DNA of 64,000 nt from Celoporthe dispersa (taxonomy: Eukaryota; Ascomycota; Sordariomycetes; Diaporthales; Cryphonectriaceae), in contig WAID01000007.1 in assembly GCA_016584495.1 (NCBI GenBank), positions 1,598,001 through 1,662,000 of the forward strand, read 5' to 3'. This document shows, in pieces, positions 12,271 through 24,683 of this stretch. Numbering within the stretch: position 1 is the first letter of the stretch; each line of letters starts with the position of its first letter. Under the pieces are notes generated by a model. The model had not been told where the DNA came from, ran no database searches, and saw only the letters and a list, made by a program, of their open reading frames with translations. The position numbers and the translations under genes are program-made.

Positions 12271-13163
12271 ATGCTACTACCGTCAGCTCTCACCTGCGAC
12301 ACATCGCAGCCGCGCCTGCAGTCCGCGCTCTTCATCTCGCCGCCCACCAGCCCACAGCCCTTCTCGACCCAGAGCGCCATTGGCAACCTGATCAACTCCT
12401 GCCGCAACCTGCACAGCCTGCTCTCCGGCCCTGCGCCCAACACCCACCTGCCGTCGCCGCCTCTCGCTAACAGGCCCAGCCCCGCGCGCAGGCTGCGGCG
12501 CCGTGAGGCAAAGCCCGCCGCCACCGGACCCGTCGCCCTGGGCCAATCTGAGCTTCCCCGGTACAGGATCAAGAAGCGCGCGCCGCCGCCGCGGGGCATC
12601 AACAAGAGAAGGAGGGCCGTCGAGGACGACCTGGGGAGGAGCGACGATGAGGATGAGGACGACGACCGGGCAGAGGAGGACAACGTGAACAACCACATCT
12701 TTGGCGGCGAGCAGAAGCTTGAGGACGGCGGTGTCTTTGTCTTTCGGGGCGCACAGCCACCTGCCGAGAGGTCACCGCGCGCTGCGCCGTCGACGCCCAA
12801 GAGGCAGCGCATCGCACCGCCGGATGTCCCCCGCGGGCTCACCAAGGAGGACTTCCACAAGATCGGCATGCCTCCCCAGCAGGAGGGAGAGGAGAGAGCG
12901 TCCCCCAAGCCGGCGGCATGGCCATGGAGATGAGCCAGCAGCAGCAGCAGCAGCGGCGCACTGGCGAGCAGTGGAGCATGGAGGACGACTCCAAGCTGGT
13001 GGAGATTGTGCTCGAGAAGGTCAAGAACCTGGACCTCTCCAACGAGGTGTGGGAGGACTGCGTGCGCAACCTGCCCGGGAGGGACTACAACAGCGTGAGC
13101 TCGCGGTGGAAGACCCTCATCAGGAGCGAGAGGATAGGGCTACAGAACAGGGGGGAGGGGTAG
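12271..13163 (+). CDS. Myb/SANT-like nuclear protein, frame broken before the Myb domain
   Basis: Two overlapping frames together make a typical fungal Myb-like protein of about 297 residues. Frame one (12271-12933) carries a Pro/Ser-rich N-terminus with a short helix (SAIGNLINSCRNLHSLL), a bipartite basic signal (KKRAPPPRGINKRRR) and an Asp/Glu-rich stretch. Frame two (up to 13163) carries a polyQ run, then a Myb/SANT-like helix set with the expected Trp spacing (EQWSMEDDSKLVEIVLEKV, NEVWEDC, VSSRWKTLI). No canonical intron joins them, but one added base, for example in the C5 run at 12902-12906, makes one frame. The start at 12271 is preferred over upstream codons because those translate the CACCG repeat. 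Likely a nuclear DNA- or chromatin-binding protein; target unknown. In-frame loss of the Myb domain would follow if the break is real. Confidence 0.7.
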
Positions 13164-16100
13164 TAGGAGGAACAACAGGCTACACGGGACATGGTGATCA
13201 TCACCGCCATCTGTCTTTTTTTTTTCTTTCTTTTTCTTTTTGTCATTTCAATTCCTTGGCCTTCTCTCGACTTCCTGTCTCTTCTTACAGATATACTTCT
13301 TATTGATGTGATGGCACCAAGGCCACACGAGGGACATTTGCGTTGGCGCTTTCAATGAGGCACGATCTCTCTCTCTACTATTTTCTTCGTTTATAGATAC
13401 TCTCATGCCATGCCTCTCATCGCATGCGCTGTTCGAGCCAATTTCGGTAGCTGAATTCAGCACACAAACAAACAAACTATCTCATCCATGAATTTATTGT
13501 CCAACACTGCTCCCCCCCACCCCTGGTACAAATTCCAGAGCCATGCCATACCAACCCGCCCGGCTATCCTTGTGAACAATGGGGATTTGCCCATCTCATT
13601 CCGGTCCCACGGCAGCGCTAAAACCCAGACTCTCGCCGCTGTCTTTCTTTTGTTATACAAGCCTGTCGACCCGCTGCCTAGAAGGTCGGGGTGGATTAAC
13701 TCTCGAATCTCGCTCTTAACGACTCAAGGGGGAACCTGGGTCTGCCACCTCTTAACCTGACCTGACTGCTTATTAACAGTCGCAGCAAGACAAACACGTG
13801 AGACTTGGGCCATAGACGTCACGTCCGTCCAGCTTACTCGAACCCCTTCCTGGGACGCACGACCATAATGATAACCCCACGAGGTCTCGACCGCGCAAAG
13901 TCACATTGGAGCTCCGCCAGCAGATCTCATCTCTCCCTGCCCTCTCTCCAGCGACAGCAGGAGAGGGTTCAATCAAACATGACTTGCATGAGATGATCGG
14001 GATCAGAGACCTGCCTCGGCACTCGAGGGATGGGGATGATGAACATGAGGGGGAGATTTGTTTAATGACCTGCAGGACGGGATGGGAAGAAAAAGAGGGC
14101 CTGAGCGTCTTCTGTCTCTGATCCATCACCATCACTCACCGTGTGTGTGCTCTCCTCCATCTTGGTTGGCTGGCCTGGCCGGCTGGTGCAGGGACGGCAT
14201 GAAGGAAGGGGAGGTGAGTGAGCGCATGCATGCAGATCGGGCCATGCAGGTCTCATCTCGAGTCCTGGTCCTGCAACAGACAACAAAAAGACCTACACTA
14301 ACCCATCTGCAGGGCGGATCATATGATCGACTCTGAACGACTGGTGGGAAAGGGGAGCGGGAGAAGGAGGGGAGGAGAGCAAGACACACAGAGAGACAGA
14401 GAAAGAGAGAGCCCGCAGAAGCAGGTATGCTCCAGCCCAGCCAGCCCCTCGGCCCGATCAGGCTGTTTCATGCACAGCAACAGCACAGCACATGATGATG
14501 GCCAGATGTTCTTTGCCCGGGATGGGTCGCGGGACCCGAGCAGCTGGAGCTGCTCCTCCTCCGAATGGCATGTTCTATGTATGATTGGGTGGTTCTCGAG
14601 TGCGCGTGCCTAGATGTGACGGGTGCTGCCCAGGAGGCTAGGTATAGGCACTGGAGTTTCATTGGGGGGAGGGAGGGAGGAGAGGACGCCTCATTAGGGG
14701 TGGGAAATGCGCCCATCACGAAGACACGACGCCGGCTGCCAAGAGGAGAGAAAGAGGGAGAGAGACAGAAATCTGCCACAGGCCTGCTATGAGATGACCT
14801 TACGAGAGTCATGAGAAGGTACAGGCGGTAAGTGCTAGTGCACTGCCCATCTCACCTTCCCTCAGGCCACATCGTCTGAGATTGGCCCGGTCCGACATGT
14901 TCCTCCTTCCTCCCAAGTAGACCGAAGAGGATAAATCGCTGAGGGGAAAGAACAAAACAAAAAAAAAAGACAGCTCGACGACCTCCATCAGAAAGGCTAA
15001 AGATCGCGCGACTCTGGCCCTACCCCTCCCCATCCTCCTCCTCGCCCCTTGCCCTTGACCAGGGCCCAAGACACGGGAGACGACGAGAGACACACGCCCA
15101 CAATTTCGACGGCTCGAGATCTCACACACGCAGCAGCACCAGATCTCTCTTCTCCTTCGCCCGATGTGGCAACGGTCCTACCAGGTCGGCCGCGTTGCTG
15201 TCGGATCGAGACGGGATTTTCCCTCCTCCTTGGAGACAGGCGGCAGCAAGTGCTGGTGGCGCGCCCCAAGCCACAGTGCTCCGATTGAGATACTGTTGTT
15301 CACATAGACTCTAGGATCACCGACCAACCAGCAGCCTCTGGGAGGCGAGGCTCACGCAACACGGCTCGAGGCTTGCAGCGCGGCGCTGCCAGGTGGAGAT
15401 ACAGGGAGAGAAGAAGGCTGATGTGATGTGGGAACCTCGTTGAGGGGCCCCGCCTAAGCACGCACGACTCGATGTGACTCGACTCGGCCGACAGACGGAC
15501 GGCTACAACATAGCGGGGACAAGATGGAGATGGTTCCCCCTTGCCTCTGCTGCCATCCACAGCATCCACTCATCTCGACAAAGAGGGATCAACCCGGTCC
15601 GCCATCATTGCTCGTCCCTTTCATCGATCGATCGCAGACAGAAACGGAAGACACACACACACACAGAGAGAGAGAGAGTGTGTGTATGTGTGTGTGAAGA
15701 GTCGGTCACTTTGTTAGTCAGACTTTCCTGCAACTCCGCGGAGGGCAACGGAAATTCGGCTGGCTTGGTATACTGTGGGTGACACACTGGCAGCGGTGCA
15801 CATCACCTCTGTCGACGTGTCCCCGGCGTCCGTGCTCGTGGGTGGGAAAATGCTCGGGAGAAGATGCACGCACGGAGCGGTCTCCCCGTCTGTCTCCTTC
15901 GGGAAGGGGTCTTGATCACACCATCTTGCCTGGAACGTTGATCTTCTGCTTCGTCGTTGTCGTCCAAGGTACAATGACCCTCACGCGTGGGTGAATGCTC
16001 GATCTCTTGGTGAATATCTTGAGGTTCGTGCTCCAGCGGTGGTGTTTCCTCGTCAGAACACCAGAGGGCCAACTCTGGACAGACGGGAGCCCAGTCGATC

Positions 16101-16370
16101 CTGTGGTGGATGACCACATAGGATCTTGGAGATGGGGCCTAACGCAACGCCGGGGAGACCTGTATACCATCAAGCTGTCGTCAATCGTGTTGGTCTCTGG
16201 AGCAGCGAAGGAGAGAGATGTAGTAGTATATGGGTCTCGATCACTTGGGAGCCACGAAGGAGGAGGCAGCGAAAGAATCAAGCCACGACGAGGTTTATTA
16301 CTTCTTCTTGGTGCCACATTATTACTGCTGGTCCTGTTACCAATGCTGCCCCTCTATGATGCTGGCTCCA
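13164..16370. other. 3.2 kb without a recognised gene
   Basis: Lies between the 3' ends of the Myb-like gene (+) and a P450 (-). No ORF with domain-like sequence was found. It holds T-rich DNA near 13215-13240, GA tracts, and an inverted CA/GA/TG microsatellite at 15651-15696. Confidence 0.5.
15651..15696. repeat. Compound microsatellite (AC)n-(AG)n-(TG)n
   Basis: An AC run is followed directly by an AG run and then a TG run (with one TA step). The AC and TG arms are complementary, so a hairpin with a GA loop is possible. Confidence 0.85.
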
Positions 16371-17882
16371 TCACCACCCGTCCAGCACTCTCACCTTGAC
16401 ATGCATCCCCTTTGCCGGCCTCGCCGTCACACCAGACTTGATCTCGAGCTTGTCCTCGTCGCCGTCCTCAGGATACCTCAGCTCAAACTCCATCTTGCCC
16501 ACCAGCGCTGCGAGCAGGCACGCGAACTCGGCCCTGGCGAAGCTCGACCCGATGCAGCTCCTCGGCCCGTGCAGAAACGTCAGGAAGGCATAGTTGCTCG
16601 TCGCGCCCCCCGCTGCGGCGCCCTTGTCACCGTCGTGCTTGGGCAGCCACCGGTCTGGGTTAAACTGCCGCGCGTCTGGGCCCCACAGCCCCGGTTCCTT
16701 GTTGGTCGCGCTGGCGCTCAGCACGATCCTCGTTCCCTTGGGCACGTGTTGTCCCTGGATCGACGTGTCCACGGCTGCCTCGCGCATCGTCATGGGCACG
16801 GGGGCGTAGTACCGCAGCACCTCGGAGCACACAGCATTGAGGTACGGCATGCGGTCGACATCCAGGCTCGAGATGGTTGCGGCCGCAACGTCGTCGTCCA
16901 CGCCGGGCAGCCGCTCCCTCACCTCGCGCCGCAGCCTGGCCTGGACCTCTGGGTGCCGGCATAGCAGGTAGATGGCCCATGTCGTGCTGCTCGCGGTCGT
17001 CTCGTGCCCTGCGGCCAGGAACGTCATGAGCTGGTCGACCAGGTTCTCATCTGTGAACCCGCCGCTCTCGAGCGCCACGCTCAGGATGTCCACGTCCGCC
17101 CGCTCCTTCTCGCGCGCCATCCTCTCCTTCTTCTCGCGGATCAGCTCCGCGCACGTCCGACGGATCGTGATCCCCGCGCCGCGCATGTCCGCGTTGCGCT
17201 GGATGGGGATCCGGCTCACCACCCACGACGGGAGGAGGAGCCCCAGCAGGTTGAGCAGCTGCGCCCCGCGCGAGGGCTTGAACACCGTCTTGTACGTCTG
17301 AAAGAGCGGGTTGGTCGGGTCTGCTATGGCGCCGAAGTCGCGGCCCAGGCCTGCCACGCCGATGATGTCGAGTGTGATGCGGGACGCCCAGCCTGACACC
17401 TCGAGGAAGCCCGTCTTGGTAGCGTCGGAGACGGCTGACTTCTCTGGGTCGGAGGAGGACGACGAGGGGTCCTGTGCGGCGTCGAGCTGGACCTGCCGCG
17501 CCATAGCCCGCACGCCCTCGCGGGACTTGGCCCAAAAGACAGGGTACAGGTCCTTGACGTGGCGGAAGGCGAAGGCCGGCATGAGGTTGCGCCGCTGCGT
17601 CTTGTGCTCGTCGCCCTCGGCCATGAGGATGCCGAAACCCAGGACGCGCGAGAGGGCGAAGCGCACCGTGGCGGGCTTGCAGAAGTCGTAGTTCTTGGTC
17701 ACGAGGACCTCGGCCAGGGCTTTGGGTGAGATGACCAGGAGGCGCTCCTGGTTGAAGAGGCCCAGATAGCGGATCACGCCGTTGTTTGGTACTGTGGTTG
17801 CCCTGTTTTTGTGTCACCCCCGCGTTAACTAACACACACACACACACACACACAAACGGATTGATATAAAGGGGACAAGGGT

Positions 17883-17924
<42 letters not shown>

Positions 17925-18215
17925 CACATACCATTCCTGCATAGGAACACCGCTGGGGAGGGCCCTGATCTTTGCCCACTGCCCATTATACCAAGACAGG
18001 TTCTTAGGCTCGGGCAGGCCGCGAAGGGGCGAGAAGACCTTGGGCCACAGGAACACCATCCAGATCGCCCAGCCGACGAAGCTCAAGACCCAGCTGCTCA
18101 CAAAGTAGCCGGCAAAGGACGTCGTGGACCACTGCGGGTGCAAGGTGGTCGTCGCGACGTAGCCCGCGACGGCGGACACTGCCGTTATCATCTGCCACGG
18201 CAAGGCTGACGACAT
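16371..18215 (-). CDS. Cytochrome P450 monooxygenase, ER-anchored
   Basis: Two exons, 17932-18215 and 16371-17802, joined across a 129-nt intron (GTATGT donor, phase 2, restoring a Trp codon), giving 571 residues, a normal P450 length. The N-terminus has two hydrophobic stretches (about residues 8-30 and 35-58), the second followed by a Pro-rich hinge, as expected for ER anchoring. The I-helix shows AGHETTAS, the K-helix the ExxR motif in EVLRY, and the heme loop FLHGPRSCIG with Cys511 as the thiolate ligand. Expected reaction is NADPH-P450-reductase-dependent hydroxylation; substrate unknown. It resembles fungal P450s near the CYP3/CYP5-like branch, but I cannot give a family number. Neighbours are a Myb-like gene and a MAPKKK, so there is no sign of a biosynthetic cluster. 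Confidence 0.93.
17829..17921. repeat. (CA)n and (AT)n microsatellites inside the P450 intron
   Basis: A CA run at about 17833-17853 and an AT run at about 17885-17921 fill much of the 129-nt intron 17803-17931. Confidence 0.9.
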
Positions 18216-20487
18216 GATTGTGATTGATGTGGTGTGTGCGTGTAACGGTGGCGTTCAAGTATGTATATATTAATAAGTGAACTGGCGTGGCGGCCGCTAT
18301 GGTGTCGTCTTTCCCGTGTGTGTGTGAGAGAGAGAGGAGAGGCAAACCCGATGAGGCTTGGATCAAGTCGTTCACAGAGTTTTGTGGTGGTCGTTGTCCT
18401 TCATGAGGGCGAGAAGAGACGAGGGATGTTGGTTGTTTCACAGCGCTAGGTCGGCTGAACGTGTCCTCAGCTCTTTTGACCCGTACACACTCATTTAGGC
18501 ATAAGCGTGTATGCGAGTATGCGTCTGTTATACGAGCTGTGGAAATAGGTGCGTTACGTCTCTGCCATTAAGGGCTTGGGAGTTTAAGACGACCCGACAA
18601 GACAAAGACGTAAATGGTTTTTAGTTCTGAACACGAAGGAGGAGGAGGAGGTGGTGGTGGCGGCCCGAGGGGGGGGGGGGCGCCAACGGAGACGGAGTTC
18701 AACTTCTCTGACGAATGCCGTTCTGTTGTACACCCAGACGAGAGAGTGTATGTGTGAGGGCCAACAGGAAGCCTTGTCTCTAAGAGAAGAAGAAGAAAAA
18801 GGAAGAAAAGTCCAGTCCCAGCAGACGGAATAAGATTGAACGGCGTCAAGATTTCACGTTAACACAAGTAGAGCCATACGAAGCGACGGGGATTTTTATT
18901 ATTCAGGGGTGGGAAGGGCTCTGCTGATGTCGGCGTTTCAAGATGGCTGCGGTGAGGCTGATATCCGTTGCCGTGCCGTGGTGATACCTACTGGTGAGGA
19001 GGGAGGACCCTCCTTCGCAAGGCCAGTCTCTCTTTGGTCTAGGTTACAGCGATGTGTTTACCCTTTTCTCTCTCTCTCTCGCTCGCTCTTCTCGTTATCT
19101 CTTCTGACGGATCCCATGTTGGTCCGTTCCCTCGTTCTTGTTTTTTGGGCCTCCTCTCTCTGTGTGTGTGGCTCCCTCAAAAGCGAGAACGAGATCGACC
19201 GTCCTCGCAAGACCAACCGCTTCTGGAACCGAAGATCTCTCCCTCGCGCTGTTGAATTGCCTATTGTAGTAGTGGTTGATCGATATGTACATACTTTGGC
19301 TCGTGGGTTTTGGTGGAGCCCGTTCATAATAAGCGATTGCAGCACGAGTTTTGTTCTGGAAGAAGATATCTTTGGGGGAGAGAAAGAGAGGTGGTAAGCA
19401 CACCGTCGGAAGACGGCCTAACTCTGGAGACATTTCTCGGCCACTTCTTTTTTTTTTTTTTTTTTTGGAGAGAGGGGGGGGGGTTTGGTGCGGCGGCGGA
19501 GGAACTTTTAGCTCACTTGACTAGTCACAATTCAAAGTCGACAATGTTAGGGGGGCCTGGGGGCCTAGCTCCTCCTCAAGTGTGTGTGAGGCGTCATCAG
19601 GTCCGGGCTTGGAGGCTCCGCGTCGCACACGGGATTCGGTATTATCAATCTGCGAGGGCAGGACGGGGAAAATAAGTCAAAAGGGCCATCTGTATAGGTT
19701 CAATATGCCGTCTTACTTTGACGGACTTGGCTGAGATGAGACAGAATCTGACCCCCATTTTAGAGTGCACAGTGTTAGTCGAGTACAGATCGAAGCGTGT
19801 ATGTGTATACCAACGTCTTGCGCAGGTGCACCGGGCTGGTCATGTTTCTGACTTTGTGATGCAAATATGATTTTTTTTTGGGAAAATATATTATGATTTA
19901 ATTCTGTTGTTCTGTCCCGAATTCTCAGGGTCAGTCAGAGTGGTAGTGGTGGTTGGTATGTATGTGTGTGTGTGTGTTTGGGTCCTCTCTTCGTCCAATT
20001 TCTCTTTCTCTCGCTGTTTGGTCTCTCTCTGGAAAAGATAGCCAGCTCATGTCCAGTTAGTGACATGCAATGAAGAGACCCGTCTCCGCCGCGTCCTCTT
20101 CACACAACCAAAGAAACATGGCCAAAGAGAGAGAGAGGAAAAGAGAGAGAAAAAAACACAAAAACAAACAAAAAAGCAGATCTCTAACCCGTCATCGCGA
20201 TGGACTCCGATCCTAAAATGTGTTGCTAGGTGGTGCTGGTCAATCATTTCGTCGTTAAAACCAAATCTCAAGACGACATGCTATAAACACCACTGTGAGA
20301 AAGGCCCCCAACTTCGCCAAAACAATGCTTTCAAAAAAAAAAAAACGATGGACTTTGGCCGGGTGACCCCTCGAGTGCGATCCGCCTCGAGAGCCCCAAG
20401 CTGGCGGAGGAGGGTAAAAAAAAAAAAAAGGATGACAGGGTGGTTGTGTGTGTGGTGAGAGACAAAACGGCCGTGACAGACGAGGGT
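18216..20487. other. 2.3 kb between two same-strand genes
   Basis: Promoter side of the P450 and 3' side of the MAPKKK. Contains a GT/GA microsatellite near 18320-18338, G and T homopolymers (about 18669, 19448, 19866) and purine-rich DNA near 20125-20175. No gene recognised. Confidence 0.55.
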
Positions 20488-23400
20488 CTACTCTGCGACC
20501 GAAAACATCCCGTCCGCGCCCAGACTTCCCCGGCCCCCTGCCGAGGACTGGGTGGTGGGCGTCGTCTGGTTGCTGGCACTCGACTCGCTCGGCGTGCTGG
20601 GCTCCACCACGCTCCGGCGTATCGTCATGATCCACTCGTGCTGCAGGAGCTCCATCGCCGTGGCCCTCTTCCTGCTGTCCTTCAGGAAGCAGCGTTTCAA
20701 GAAGTCGATGCCGTCGGGAGACAGCTGATCGGGTGTTGGGAGCTGCGGCGGGTTGCCTTGTGCGATATTATACATGATGGCCCACTCGTTGTCCAGGTTG
20801 GCCCACGGCCGGCGGCCCGTAGCCATCTCGAGGATCACGCAGCCCAGCGACCAGACATCCACCGCGCCGAAGTGTCCGGGGTTGTCGCCCTTGATGACCT
20901 CGGGAGACATGTACATCGGCGTGCCGGTCATAGATTTGTTGGGTGCGTTGGACGTCATGTCTTGCACGAGAGTCTTCCCCTGCCGTGCGATGACTTTAGC
21001 CGCGCCAAAGTCAACGTACTTGATGATGCCATTGTGGTCAAGGAGGACATCTGTGTGGCCCTTTGTTAGCTGACGTCCCATCGGCTGGTGGGAGCGTAAG
21101 GGAAGGGGGGGGACTGAGACTCACTTTCTGGTTTGATATCGCGATGGGCGATCTTGACTTCATGGAGGTAGGCGAGACCTTCCAGAAGCTGCAGCGCGTA
21201 AACCATGATGACTTGCTCATCCTCGATACGACCATGCTCGAGCAGGTTGGCCAGAGAGCCTCCCGAACAGAACTCCATAAATATGTAGACCCTGTCTCTG
21301 TGGACCTCGATACCAAAGTAGGACACGACGTTGGGGTGGTCCACGGATTCCAGCACCCGCATCTCGTCCTTGATCTGTGTGGCGATCATGGGGATCAGCT
21401 TCGGATCCTGCAGCCGGATCTCCTTCACCGCCATCAGCTGTCCGGTGTCCAGGTTCATGGCCTTGTACACATTGCCAAACGTTCCGCCGCCGACAAAATG
21501 GCCCTGCTGCCATCGCATCGTGAAGTTGGTGGCCGTAGACGAGAGGTATGCGAGGGAGCGGTCGACCTCGTTCGAGGCCTCGAGGACGCGGCCCAGGGCA
21601 GACCGCTCCAGCATGATTTGCTTTCTCGCCTCGTCAATCCTGGAGAGCTCCTGCATCCTGTGGTCGAGCACAAACTGTGAAGCGGTCTGGTCGTCGACAT
21701 TCTTGCCCTTGTCCAGCCTCCTGAACTGGCCCACAAGGGCCTCCAGCCTCTGCTTCTCAGCCTGGGCTGCCACAGTCGACCGCGCACCCATGATGTCGAA
21801 GTGGGAGATGAGCAAGGACATGCACCCGGCGACCTTCTCCCGCAGCTTGGCATATTCGTCATCCCCCAGTGCCAAGATGTGTCTGCCGCGGGTCATGCCC
21901 ATGGCAAACTCGAGAGCCAGAACAGCCCACCGGAATGTCTTGCGGTCAGAGGAGACGCAGTCATCGCAGATGAAGCTGACCCAGTCCAGTGCGAGCTTCG
22001 TCAGCTTGATGTTGTTCATCTGCCGGCGGTTGCTGTCCATGAACAGCAGCGACCGCTGTCCAAACTCTGTAGCGAAGATGAAGCACGTCTGGATGAGGTC
22101 TTGCACGTCCAGGTCTTTGGTCTGCGACCGGATCGTCTCCACGCTGTCCATGAAGGTGTGCGACAGCTTGTAGGCCACCCGTTTGATATCGCCCAGCTTC
22201 ATGTTGACTCTCTTGAGGTTGGACCGTTGCTCCACAACAAGGTCGAGGTGCGCGTCAATGAGCTCTATGAGCGACCTCCTCGCGGCCGTCAGCCGATTTT
22301 GCGACCCGCCAGCAATCAGCCTCAGGTGGCCCGTCTTCAGGTCCAGTGGCTCCTCTCGCACAGTCATCGACACCTTGGGACCATACCAGTGCGGTGCGTT
22401 CTCAGCCCGGATGATCAGTATATAGGGATTGGTTGGATCCTCTGTGGCGTGCTCGTATGAAGCGGTCCCGATAATGGACTGGATGTCATCCGGGCGGTTA
22501 TGCAGAGATGGCGAAGCCACCAGCATCACACCCTCATGCTCGATGCTTGCGGTGTAAATCTGGAAGTGACCGGATTCCACAAGTCGCGCGAATAAGTCGT
22601 GCAGCTGTTCGGGCCCGAAAGCGATGCTGAAGTCGCATGCGTTTTCGTAACACCCGCTCAGCATCCTCGAGAAGCGCTGAAGCATTCTTTGGCGCACACG
22701 GACCGAGTCCAAGATCTGTTTGTACCTTTTGCTCATCTCGGCGGCGCTCTCTTTTGGTTTTCTCTGCAGTTCCCTCTCGAATGTGTCGCTCAGACGTCGG
22801 AAGGCCTTGAACGTCAGGTTGCTAAACTGCTCTGCAACCTCGACGTCGCCATGGTCTAAGTGACTCCCGATCTCGTTGATGAACTCCCACTCCTGAAACA
22901 GAAGCTCTGCCTCCTTAAACGTGTTCTTGTTGCCGCTCAGCTTCCAATTAAGCATCTTGAAGTAATACTTCAACGCCTCCAGTACAGCCTGGTCGAAGGC
23001 CTCGTCGATACAAGGAGGCAGCTCCCAGCCGGGCTCTGGCTGCGAGATGCCGAGGTACTCAGCCTTGATGCTGATGGCGAGATTCAACAGGACCTGAAAC
23101 TGCGAGATCATCTGGTCTTGGAGCATTGGATTCTGCTGAGCCGACTCCTTCATCCTCTTCGCATAGGCCAGCCGGACTTTGATGATCTCCTCGATCAGCC
23201 GGGAAGGAAAACTGATAAGTGTGAGAAGGTCTTCGATGTATGGAGGAAGGTGGCGTTTCTTGAATGCTTCGGCGTTGAGGATGAGCGTCTCCTTGGCCTT
23301 GAGTATCGTGTTGGTGATGGCTGTCAGCATGCTCTGGCGCTTGCTCTTGTTGCCACCAACGTCCTCTTCCCAGTGCTCGTGTAACGACTTGAGACCATCC

Positions 23401-24683
23401 TCCTTCAACAATTTATCAAGAAACGACGCCTCGTCACCAATCCCATTCGTGATGGAAGATCGCTCCCTGGTGCGCAGGAAGTCGAGCTCGTCATTTCCGA
23501 CCCATCTCCTCAGCACGAGCAGCTCGGTGTTGATGAGCTCGTTGATGTTGTACCAGGATATTATGGCCTCGCAGGCTTCCGTGAAGAGCTGTGACCTGGC
23601 CGAGGAGTGTGCCTGCAGCATCGCCTCCCTCGATGGGTATAAGGTCTCCAGCTTGTCGATCTTGGCAACCATATCGCGGACCTGCTCTGCTGGGGGCTTG
23701 CCGGCCTCGCTCTCACCGGCGATCCGAAAGTTGATGACGTCCTCGATGACCCGGTCCATCGTGCCCCGCGCATCTTCGACCATCCTGCGCTGCACCGGCA
23801 GATGCCTCCCACATATCCGCGAGCGAATGCCCAGCCATAACTCTGCCTTTTGCGCGTTCTTGCCCACCTCTTGCTCGGAGGAGCCGATCAGTCGTTTCTT
23901 CTCCTGCCGGAAGACGTCGCCAGTGAGCACAGCAGCCAGCATTCCGTGCCATTCCAACCGCTCCCGGCTGTCTGAATCCCTGATGTCTTCCTCTGTCGGC
24001 TCGATATCCTCCTCCTCGTCTCCCTCGAACAGCCTCCTCGCGTCGTCGTGATCTGGTTCGATGGGGCCTGGGGCCTCCGACCCTGGTGTCTCGCCCTCTG
24101 AGTCGCTATCGGCATCACCGGCCGTGTTGAAGCTCATGGGATCGTACTCGGAAGGGAAAGGATAGTCTTGCTTCCGCGCATTGTTCAGCCGCTGCACGTA
24201 GGCCCTCTCCTGTCGCGCAAATGTCGAGTTCGAGGGCAGCGCTCGCGACCGCGACCCCGAGCGCGGGTCATTGTAGCCCACGGGGGTGGGCTGTGGCCTT
24301 CGGATGGGGCGATAGGTGTTGGAGGGCTGCCTTGCCGGGCCGGTGGGGCGCTGAGGTCTTGCAGAGGTGCCGTTGCTGTGGATGGAGCCGGCGTCCGAGG
24401 AGCCATGATGTCGGCTGGCGATGGCGGTGCCCATGCCGTCCGAGAGCAGCGACGCCATGGAGCCGGCGTGGCTGGCAGGGTCTGCATAGTGGTTTAATGA
24501 GCCTAGATCATCCTGGTGCTCAAAGGTTTCGAGGCCGTTGGGCTCGAGATTGGTGTCGCCCGAAGAGCCGGACTCGCCAGAATCGGCTGTAACGGCATGC
24601 GGTCGGAAGGCCATATCAGGGCGCGGCAGGTCATCGTCGCCGTTCGAGAAGCGCACCGCTCGTGGGGAGGTCTCGGCCGACAT
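20488..24683 (-). CDS. ssk2: MAP kinase kinase kinase of the HOG osmosensing pathway (Ssk2/Ssk22/OS-4 type)
   Basis: Two exons, 21125-24683 and 20488-21050, with a 74-nt intron whose splicing rebuilds the Asn of HRDIKPEN; product 1373 residues, usual for this family. The long N-terminal region (about 1-1050) has the acidic/Ser-rich start and the conserved helical Ssk2/Ssk22 regulatory region that binds the Ssk1 response regulator. The C-terminal kinase domain (about 1060-1340) shows the Gly loop GGGTFGNVYKA, catalytic Lys in MAVKEI, HRDIKPEN, a DFGAAK metal loop, and the activation segment GTPMYMSPEVIKG. It phosphorylates the Pbs2-type MAPKK in response to osmotic stress and phenylpyrrole fungicides (known for the family). 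The start at 24683 opens a continuous frame with no better downstream ATG. No damage to the frame is seen. Confidence 0.95.

Noticed and set aside
12060..12908. 282-codon minus-strand ORF over the Myb-like gene
   Set aside because: Ser/Arg-rich antisense shadow; the plus strand has the recognisable Myb domain and nuclear signals.
17047..17979. 310-codon minus-strand ORF overlapping the P450
   Set aside because: Alternative frame of the same strand giving Arg/Pro/Gly-rich sequence; the P450 motifs lie in the other frame.
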